Assembly (NCBI GenBank): GCA_030539395.1
Contig: JAUNSC010000020.1
Location: forward strand, 23,230 to 59,734
Source of the DNA: Eubacteriales bacterium
GTDB lineage: Bacteria; Bacillota; Clostridia; Lachnospirales; Lachnospiraceae
DNA: 36,505 nucleotides
Direction: 5' to 3'
Below, one piece after another: positions 14,109-19,780 of this stretch (positions are counted from its first letter, which is position 1; each line of letters opens with the position of its first letter). Under the pieces are notes generated by a model that saw only the letters and a list, made by a program, of their open reading frames with translations, had not been told where the DNA came from and did no database searches. The translations under genes and the position numbers were made by a program.

Positions 14109-14251
14109 GTAACGTAAGTTGTTCTGCCAGAAGGCAGGAAATATTTTTGTTCCGGTGAAGGCTGGAAGATGACTTTTGGCAGAAATCTGCCCTGATATCA
14201 TAAGCGCAGAAAGGCATTGATTATTTTGAATGAATAGTCAGTGCCTTTTTT
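14109..14251 (+). ncRNA. structured leader or small RNA ending in a terminator (family not recognised)
   Basis: Transcripts from the 14074-14102 promoter would contain CTGCC (14124-14128), GGCAG (14133-14137), GGCAG (14178-14182) and CTGCC (14187-14191). These can pair 1 with 2 and 3 with 4, or instead 1 with 3 and 2 with 4, giving mutually exclusive folds. The transcript ends in the terminator at 14210-14251 before any gene. It may be an attenuator for the genes from 14338 or a separate small RNA. I do not recognise a known riboswitch class. Confidence 0.5.
14210..14251 (+). terminator. intrinsic terminator of the 14.1-kb leader
   Basis: AAAGGCATTGATTAT pairs with ATAGTCAGTGCCTTT, with G-T pairs in the middle, and T residues follow. 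Confidence 0.8.
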
Positions 14252-14337
14252 ATGTTTTGATGAAGGGAGAACAGGAAAGGAGGGTGCAACTATTAACATA
14301 GTAAGATCAGACAATATGGCAGGAAGGAGGAAACCAA

Positions 14338-14559
14338 ATGAAAAAGAAGAGAATGATATGGACATATGGAACGGTAGTGCTGCCTTTGGACATTGGAAAA
14401 CAGGCGAGGTATCTACAAAATGGGGTACTGAAAGTCACTGAAAAGGTGCTGCGTGTTCTGGAGCAGGCTGAGGACTACATTAAATTTGAGACAGAGAGGT
14501 TTTGCTACTGTATTGAGTATCACATTGCTGAAGAGAACGCCGCGGCAATGGCAGCATAA
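14338..14559 (+). CDS. hypothetical protein, 73 residues
   Basis: AAGGAGG with ideal spacing precedes ATG 14338. The protein is basic at its start, then helical (LKVTEKVLRVLEQAEDYIKFETERFCYCIEYHIAEENAAAMAA). I do not recognise a family. It is the first gene after the structured leader and precedes two other element genes in the same direction. Confidence 0.55.
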   Translation: MKKKRMIWTYGTVVLPLDIGKQARYLQNGVLKVTEKVLRVLEQAEDYIKFETERFCYCIEYHIAEENAAAMAA

Positions 14560-14649
14560 TCAGTGGGGGTATTCGGGCGGGATCGCCGGATATCCCCTGT
14601 ATTAAATGAACCATATTAGAAAGAGGATTATTTTATTAAGGAGGCAGAG

Positions 14650-14967
14650 ATGAAGATTACAAGCGAGTTCAGGACATATGAAGGTGTGTATTTGGAGATT
14701 GGAAGGTATTTGGCAGATGGAAGTCTCTCTATAGCGGCTTGGAACAAGAAAGAAGGCAGTATAGCAAGTCTGACAGTTTGCTTAGTCAATCCATTCTTAA
14801 AAGAGAATGAAGCGTATGTGGATATAAATAATTGTCCGTGGGTGTTGGATTTTATTCAGAAATATCAGTTGGGAGAAGAAAGCGGACATACGGCAAAGAG
14901 CGGATTCTGCACTTATCCGGCTGTAGAGTTTGATTTGGAAAAAATTAAGCTGTACCAGGAGGAATAA
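14650..14967 (+). CDS. DUF4313-like protein
   Basis: A 105-residue protein with the pattern I associate with DUF4313: LSIAAWNKKEGSIASLTVCL, EAYVDINNCPWVLDFIQKYQLG, GFCTYPAVEFDLEKIKLY. AAGGAGGC precedes ATG 14650. The family occurs in conjugative elements of Clostridia, with no known function. It is followed 35 bases later by the next gene in the same direction. Confidence 0.65.
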   Translation: MKITSEFRTYEGVYLEIGRYLADGSLSIAAWNKKEGSIASLTVCLVNPFLKENEAYVDINNCPWVLDFIQKYQLGEESGHTAKSGFCTYPAVEFDLEKIKLYQEE

Positions 14968-15001
14968 TAAGCGACAAGCAGCGTGAAGGGAGGAACAGAC
15001 A

Positions 15002-15571
15002 ATGGCTTTATTTAAACGTATGGATATCTGGTCAATCTATGATGGGCTGGATGAGATTATGGACTATCTTTACAATGGAAATGAAAAGAAGAATATTTAC
15101 TGGGACTATTACAGTGAACAGCTCAATGAACTGGCAAATATCGCTGGTGAGATGTATGAGGAACTGCAGGAAATTCGGGGCCGGCTGTCATATAAATATG
15201 ATCTGCCCTATAAGAAGCTGGAATTTTGTGAAGCGGACCAGGGGATCAACGGCCATACGGATATTTCATGGTGGAATACAGCCGCCTGTATGCTGTCGGA
15301 CACGGACATGGCTGAGCTGCTTGATGGGGAAGGAAACTATGGCTATTCGGACGTGGCGCAGGAAAAGGCAAAGCGAATACGTTCGCTGGAGCGGCTGACA
15401 AAAAAGCAGCAGATGGCATTGTATACCGAAGTACTTGGGTTTATCACAAGGTATCTGGAGCTATACGCAGCTTTTGAAACGATACGTGCAGTAATTAATG
15501 AACTGGAGTACCATCAGTCCGCAATAGTGAAGGATGCGAAGGTCACACTTCCCGGCGAAGCATTTGTTTAG
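15002..15571 (+). CDS. hypothetical protein, 189 residues
   Basis: GGGAGGAAC precedes ATG 15002. The protein is soluble, acidic and largely helical, with many Tyr and Trp near the start (IWSIYDGLDEIMDYLYNGNEKK). A possible coiled segment lies near residues 40-65 and a helical C-terminal third (LTKKQQMALYTEVLGFITRYLELYAAFETIRAV) follows. I recognise no family. Its position among small backbone genes suggests an element-specific role. Confidence 0.6.
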   Translation: MALFKRMDIWSIYDGLDEIMDYLYNGNEKKNIYWDYYSEQLNELANIAGEMYEELQEIRGRLSYKYDLPYKKLEFCEADQGINGHTDISWWNTAACMLSDTDMAELLDGEGNYGYSDVAQEKAKRIRSLERLTKKQQMALYTEVLGFITRYLELYAAFETIRAVINELEYHQSAIVKDAKVTLPGEAFV

Positions 15572-15710
15572 ACTTTAGTTCCTTGTAAACTTTCCGGTGA
15601 GTAGCCTGAAAGAATAATAAGCAGTCTTTTTGGGTCATCGCCCCATTTTGGGATTGATAAATGAAAGAATTGTCTTTATACTGGAAATAAAGATGGAAGG
15701 AGCGATGCTT

Positions 15711-16052
15711 ATGCCACAGACCATTCGTTCACTTTTATCAGAATATTTATCCGCAGTACAGAAGATATATGGTAAACATTTAAAGAGCGTAATCCTCTAT
15801 GGCTCCTATGCCAGAGGGGATTATAATGCTGAATCAGATGTTGATATTATGCTACTGGTGGATTTGACTGAAAGTGAGTTGGATCAATATTCTGATGAAT
15901 TGTCGGAGCTTGGATTTGAATATAATGTTAAACATGATATATGGATGATGCCTGTAGTGAAAAACATCGAGCATTTCCGCCATTGGGTGTCGGCTTATCC
16001 ATTTTATAAGAATGTTCAAAAAGAGGGGGTTATTTTGTATGAAGCAGCCTGA
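15711..16052 (+). CDS. mntA: MNT-type nucleotidyltransferase antitoxin
   Basis: A 113-residue minimal nucleotidyltransferase. The catalytic motif VILYGSYARGDYNAESDVDIMLLVD shows GS, then the DxD pair. In HEPN/MNT toxin-antitoxin pairs the MNT protein silences the HEPN RNase, in studied cases by adding AMP to it. AAGGAG with 8-base spacing supports ATG 15711 over upstream starts. The following HEPN gene overlaps its end but is broken, so this antitoxin has lost its target. Confidence 0.85.
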   Translation: MPQTIRSLLSEYLSAVQKIYGKHLKSVILYGSYARGDYNAESDVDIMLLVDLTESELDQYSDELSELGFEYNVKHDIWMMPVVKNIEHFRHWVSAYPFYKNVQKEGVILYEAA

Positions 16053-16252
16053 TTCTTTGGATGTTGGTACTCAAGTGGATGCAGCGAGGCACCGCCTGCT
16101 GGTGGCAAGAGAAGATTTGGAAACAGCAGATTTTTCATGTTAGTGACTATGATACTTTCTATATTGCATCAAAGGAAGTGACAATGCAGCAGATACAGAC
16201 TGCAGAGCAGATTCTGCATCTGGCGGAAAAATATTTGGAAGAAACAGAATAG
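16039..16252 (+). pseudogene. HEPN-domain toxin, internally deleted
   Basis: ATG 16039 overlaps the MNT stop. The first frame gives the HEPN opening (VDAARHRLLVAREDLETADFSC) and stops near 16141. The HEPN ending continues in another frame (VSDYDTFYIASKEVTMQQIQTAEQILHLAEKYLEE) to 16252. Complete HEPN proteins of this group have about 120 residues; the central ~50, including the helix with the usual Ser-Tyr-Tyr core and the catalytic Arg region, are missing. Toxicity is therefore very unlikely. Confidence 0.8.
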
Positions 16253-16401
16253 TATATAATTTTTCAGGGATATTTGTTATAATTGGTTCTGGACGGTAAG
16301 CGGCAGGCTATCCTGGTATCGAACATGGAAAACGATTGATGTATACATAGGATAAACGGGATAGTCCCGGCGATACGCAGAGCAATGGAATGTTCCGTTT
16401 G

Positions 16402-16451
16402 GGCAATATGGCTGTTTTCTGCGTTGGGCAGAAATACCATATTGCCTTTTT
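16402..16451 (+). terminator. terminator at the end of a structured leader before the deformylase gene
   Basis: GGCAATATGG pairs with CCATATTGCC around a 26-base loop, and five T residues follow. A TATAAT-like box occurs near 16277-16282, so a short transcript of about 160 bases with further stems (for example CGGGA/TCCCG) could end here. It lies before, not after, the deformylase gene, so it may be an attenuator or the end of a small RNA. Confidence 0.7.
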
Positions 16452-16479
16452 ATATGATAGAAGGAAGTGTGAGAAAACT

Positions 16480-16890
16480 ATGGTCAGACCGATTATGAGA
16501 GATGTATTTTTCCTGAACCAGAAATCAGAGCCGGCAACGGAGGCAGACCGACAGGTAGCAGAGGATCTGATGGATACTTTAAAAGCCCATGAGGAAGGCT
16601 GTGTGGGCATGGCGGCAAATATGATAGGCGTCAGGAAAAATATCATTGCGGTAAATATGGGGATTGTAAATGTGGTAATGTATAATCCTCAAATTGTGAA
16701 AAAAACAGGCGCCTATGAGACGGAGGAAGGATGTCTTTCTCTGGAAGGAGTGCGAAAATGCACGAGATACCGGGAGATAGAGGTGGAATATCAGGATGGC
16801 GGCTTCAAAAAGCAGCGGCAGAAATATTCCGGATGGATTGCCCAGATCATCCAGCATGAGTGCGACCATCTGCAGGGAATTATCATATAA
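16480..16890 (+). CDS. def: peptide deformylase
   Basis: A 136-residue protein with the three deformylase motifs: GCVGMAANMIG (motif 1, with the Gln of the usual APQIG replaced by Met), EGCLSL (motif 2) and QHECDHLQG (motif 3, HExDH metal site). Deformylases remove formyl from new proteins; the metal ligands Cys, His and His are all present. The motif 1 Gln normally helps catalysis, so its change is notable, though it is seen in some short clostridial forms. Carried on a mobile element, it could be a spare enzyme tolerant to deformylase inhibitors. Confidence 0.85.
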   Translation: MVRPIMRDVFFLNQKSEPATEADRQVAEDLMDTLKAHEEGCVGMAANMIGVRKNIIAVNMGIVNVVMYNPQIVKKTGAYETEEGCLSLEGVRKCTRYREIEVEYQDGGFKKQRQKYSGWIAQIIQHECDHLQGIII

Positions 16891-16899
16891 GGAGCGCAC

Positions 16900-17127
16900 A
16901 TGGACGGTAAATATAAAGTGATCGAGATATATGAAATGGATTTTGGATGTGAAGAACGGGCAGAGGGAATGGAGGATATGGTGCAGGTTCGCCTTTGTTC
17001 CACTTCAGGGGAAATAATAACGGTACAGGCACCAGACGCCAGTTTATATGAACAGGATATTATTGAGGGAAGTGAAGTCTCTTTGACGGATGGAAAATTG
17101 AAAAAATATTCGGAAATATTCGGATGA
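16900..17127 (+). CDS. hypothetical protein, 75 residues
   Basis: AAGGAGC precedes ATG 16900, nine bases after the deformylase stop. The protein is acidic, with beta-rich sequence (YKVIEIYEMDFGCEER, MVQVRLCSTSGEIITVQAPD, EGSEVSLTDGKLKKY) suggesting a small barrel. No family recognised. It lies in the same run as the deformylase and YjbR-like genes. Confidence 0.55.
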   Translation: MDGKYKVIEIYEMDFGCEERAEGMEDMVQVRLCSTSGEIITVQAPDASLYEQDIIEGSEVSLTDGKLKKYSEIFG

Positions 17128-17144
17128 TGAAAGGATGATTTTGG

Positions 17145-17513
17145 TTGAAACGGGAAGAAATTTTAGAATATGCAAAAAAGGTGTACGGAACAGTGCCGGA
17201 ATACCTATGGAATGAGCATCCAACGTATGCTGTCCTTAGGATGAAGAATACGGATAAATGGTATGCGGTAATTATGAAGGTGCCCAGAGATAAGCTTGGA
17301 ATGGATGGCGATGGGGAAGTCGAAATTATGAATGTGAAGTGCGAGCCGGATACAGCGCGTTCATTATGTCAGGCGCAGGGGTTCTTTCCGGGATATCATA
17401 TGAACAAAGAACATTGGATTTCGATCCTTCTGGATGGAACAGTTGGTGAAATAAAAATTTTGGATTTTCTGGACAGAAGTTATGAGCTGCTTGACAGGAA
17501 AAACCGTAAGTAG
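17145..17513 (+). CDS. MmcQ/YjbR-family protein
   Basis: From TTG 17145, with AAAGGA upstream, 122 residues. Family features are EILEYAKKVYGTVPEYLWNEHPTYAVLR, DKWYAVIMKVPRDKLG, EIMNVKCEP and GFFPGYHMNKEHWISI. Members have a CyaY-like fold and are thought to bind DNA, without a firm role. It follows the 75-residue gene by 17 bases and belongs to the same cargo block. Confidence 0.8.
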   Translation: MKREEILEYAKKVYGTVPEYLWNEHPTYAVLRMKNTDKWYAVIMKVPRDKLGMDGDGEVEIMNVKCEPDTARSLCQAQGFFPGYHMNKEHWISILLDGTVGEIKILDFLDRSYELLDRKNRK

Positions 17514-17568
17514 AGTCATGCGGGACAATATATAGAATTGGAAAACCCGCAAAAGGAGAAGGGCAGAA

Positions 17569-18090
17569 ATGTTATTGACAGTAAGAGGCGATATTACAAA
17601 AATTGATACGGTCAGCGCAATCGTGAACGCGGCGAACACAAGTCTGCTGGGAGGCGGCGGAGTAGATGGGGCAATCCACCGGGCAGCAGGAAAACGGCTT
17701 CTGGAGGAATGCAGGACGCTTCATGGCTGCAGGACCGGTGAGGCGAAGATAACTGGAGCGTATAGGCTGCCATGCAAGTATGTGATCCATACGGTAGGGC
17801 CGGTATGGAACGGCGGCAGCCGCGGAGAACCGGAGCTTTTGGCAAACTGTTATAGAAATTCGCTTCAGGTAGCTGTGGATCATGGAATACGGACGATTGC
17901 CTTTCCGTCCATATCTACAGGCGTGTATCATTTTCCAGTCCAGCTTGCGGCAGAGATTGCTGTCAGAACGGTAAGGGAGTTTATCACTGCACACCCGGAT
18001 AAGCTGGATGTGGTGATGTGGGTATTGTTTGATGAACGTACCGAAGCGGTTTATCAGGCGGAAGTGGAGAGCTATGGAAGAGATAAATAG
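17569..18090 (+). CDS. macrodomain ADP-ribosyl hydrolase (O-acetyl-ADP-ribose deacetylase type)
   Basis: A 173-residue single macrodomain of the MacroD/YmdB type. The ADP-ribose loops are present: [35 protein letters not shown] and [13 protein letters not shown]. Members remove ADP-ribose from proteins or nucleic acids, or hydrolyse O-acetyl-ADP-ribose. AAAGGAGAAGG precedes ATG 17569. It overlaps the next gene. The same element carries a predicted ADP-ribosyltransferase (DUF3990), so a functional link is conceivable. Confidence 0.9.
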   Translation: MLLTVRGDITKIDTVSAIVNAANTSLLGGGGVDGAIHRAAGKRLLEECRTLHGCRTGEAKITGAYRLPCKYVIHTVGPVWNGGSRGEPELLANCYRNSLQVAVDHGIRTIAFPSISTGVYHFPVQLAAEIAVRTVREFITAHPDKLDVVMWVLFDERTEAVYQAEVESYGRDK

Positions 18091-18550
18091 GATGGATTTG
18101 CGGATCTATGTGGATGCGGATGCCTGCCCGGTGGTTAGTATTGTAGAGAAACTGGCAAGGAAATATGAAATCCCGGTGGTGCTGCTGTGTGATACGAACC
18201 ATATATTGGAGTCTTCTTATAGTGAAGTGAAAGTAATCGGAGCAGGTGCGGATGCGGTGGATTATGCCCTGATTGGGCTTTGTCATAAAGGGGATATTGT
18301 TGTCACGCAGGATTATGGGGTGGCGGCAATGGCGCTTGGAAAAGGTGCTTATGCAATCCATCAGTCGGGAAAATGGTATACGGAGGAAAATATAGACCGG
18401 ATGCTTATGGAGCGCCATCTGGCGAAAAAGGCAAGAAGAGCCACAAAGAAGAATCATTTGAAAGGACCGAAAAAAAGAACCAGTGAGGATGATGAGCGAT
18501 TTGAAGCTTCTTTTGATATGTTGATACAAAAGGTGCTGGAAAACAGATAA
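18074..18550 (+). CDS. YaiI/YqxD (DUF188) family protein
   Basis: About 158 residues from ATG 18074; ATG 18092 is an alternative that matches the usual short N-terminus. The signature [28 protein letters not shown], then [37 protein letters not shown], is typical of DUF188, a PIN-like fold with acidic residues that may bind metal. It has a basic C-terminus and overlaps the macrodomain gene by 17 bases. A nuclease role is suspected for the family but unproven. Confidence 0.85.
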   Translation: MEEINRMDLRIYVDADACPVVSIVEKLARKYEIPVVLLCDTNHILESSYSEVKVIGAGADAVDYALIGLCHKGDIVVTQDYGVAAMALGKGAYAIHQSGKWYTEENIDRMLMERHLAKKARRATKKNHLKGPKKRTSEDDERFEASFDMLIQKVLENR

Positions 18551-18681
18551 ACAGGAATTGGCGTGAAGGTGTGAAAACAAAGCTTTAAAAGTGGCTTTGG
18601 AGAAGTTAAAATATATCTGAACAGTTTAACGTAGTGATGTAACAGTTGATAGTGCTGAAAAGCAGAAAGAGAGGTACAGAA

Positions 18682-19086
18682 ATGGAAGGAAACATGGAAA
18701 GAGTAGTTGATTTTTTAAAGAAGGCCGGTACATATTACCTTGCAACTGTAGAGGGGGATCAGCCCAGAGTGCGCCCGTTTGGTACGGTACATATATTTGA
18801 GGGAAAATTGTATATCCAGACTGGAAAAGTAAAAGAAGTCTCAAAGCAGCTCCTGGCAAATCCCAAGGCAGAAATTTGTGCGTTTATGAAAGGGGAATGG
18901 ATACGCGTGTCCGGAGAACTGGTGGAGGATGATAGAGTGGAGGCGAGACAGTCTATGCTGGACGCATATCCTTCTTTGCAGAAGATGTACGCCGCAGACG
19001 ATGGCAACACACAGGTATTCTATTTAAAAAACGCTACGGCAACCTTCAGTTCCTTTACCCATGAACCGGAGATTATAAATTTTTGA
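18682..19086 (+). CDS. pyridoxamine 5'-phosphate oxidase-like flavin-binding protein
   Basis: A 134-residue split-barrel protein: FLKKAGTYYLATVEGDQPRVRPFGTVHIFEGKLYIQTGKVKEVSKQLLANPKAEICAF is the common pattern of this group, whose members bind FMN or F420. GAGAGGT precedes ATG 18682. It ends the cargo block, just before the transfer-operon promoter. Its substrate is unknown. Confidence 0.85.
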   Translation: MEGNMERVVDFLKKAGTYYLATVEGDQPRVRPFGTVHIFEGKLYIQTGKVKEVSKQLLANPKAEICAFMKGEWIRVSGELVEDDRVEARQSMLDAYPSLQKMYAADDGNTQVFYLKNATATFSSFTHEPEIINF

Positions 19087-19108
19087 TGAGAAAAGAAGAT
19101 AGATGAAA

Positions 19109-19176
19109 TTGCGATACATATGCGTCTATATTGCGACTGGTATGATATTGACATATGATTTTAAAATTTATACAAT
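19109..19176 (+). promoter_or_regulatory. transfer-operon promoter with three 11-bp phased upstream repeats
   Basis: TTGCGA-like words start at 19109 (TTGCGAT), 19120 (ATGCGTC) and 19131 (TTGCGAC), exactly 11 bp apart. TTGACA follows at 19148-19153, then a 17-base spacer and TACAAT at 19171-19176. The same layout, with identical spacing, recurs at 34559-34626. Repeats one helical turn apart next to a -35 suggest cooperative binding of a regulator, probably element-encoded. Confidence 0.75.
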
Positions 19177-19239
19177 GGTAAAGTAAAGTTTTGTGCATGC
19201 GCAAACATGCATGGAGAGCCGCAGAGCATTACATTTAAA

Positions 19240-19269
19240 GGCAGCCATATTGTGTGGTTGTCTTTTTTT
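19240..19269 (+). terminator. attenuator-like terminator in the transfer-operon leader
   Basis: GGCAGCCA (19240-19247) pairs with TGGTTGTC (19255-19262), with two G-T pairs and a short loop, and seven T residues follow. It lies between the promoter and the first transfer gene, so read-through must be regulated or partial. Confidence 0.65.
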
Positions 19270-19298
19270 ATGCAAAATCATAGAGAGGAGGCGGTTGG

Positions 19299-19700
19299 TT
19301 GGCAGGAAAAGTCAAAGAGAAAAAAACGGAAGCGCAACAGTGTTTTAGATCGGGGAACCAGCGATTCGTGCGGGTTCCCCGGTTTGCGTTTATCACCTTT
19401 TTAACAGTTACGCTCTTTACCATGACAGGTATGCCGGTATTTGCGTCTGACATTTTTGGCACCGCAAAAAATGCCATGCAGACGGTTTACACAGATGTGG
19501 CCGGCATCGCAACGGTAGCGGCGGTTGTGTGTGCCGCGGTATGCCTGTTCCTGATGAACTTTTCAAAATCAGGCAGGACAGTGGATGAATCGCGGGCCTG
19601 GCTGAAGCGTATCGTGGTCTGCTGGGCGGCACTGATGACGCTGGGTGCTATCGTGACATATCTGGAAAAGATCATTCCGAAGAGTATGTTCACAGGTTAA
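19299..19700 (+). CDS. VirB2-like pilin or channel subunit of the type IV secretion system
   Basis: A 133-residue protein from TTG 19299, preceded by GAGGAGG. A basic start is followed by a signal-like segment (FAFITFLTVTLFTMTGMPVFA) and then two hydrophobic helices (AGIATVAAVVCAAVCLFLMNF and IVVCWAALMTLGAIVTYL). This matches VirB2-type pilins of Gram-positive conjugative elements. It is the first gene of the transfer operon and precedes the VirB6-like gene. Confidence 0.75.
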   Translation: MAGKVKEKKTEAQQCFRSGNQRFVRVPRFAFITFLTVTLFTMTGMPVFASDIFGTAKNAMQTVYTDVAGIATVAAVVCAAVCLFLMNFSKSGRTVDESRAWLKRIVVCWAALMTLGAIVTYLEKIIPKSMFTG

Positions 19701-19780
19701 CCACTGAAAACAGATAGTTTTATAGCCGGCGCTCTCCCGGCTTTGGAAAGGAGGATATCCTTTACGGGTATGAGTAACAC

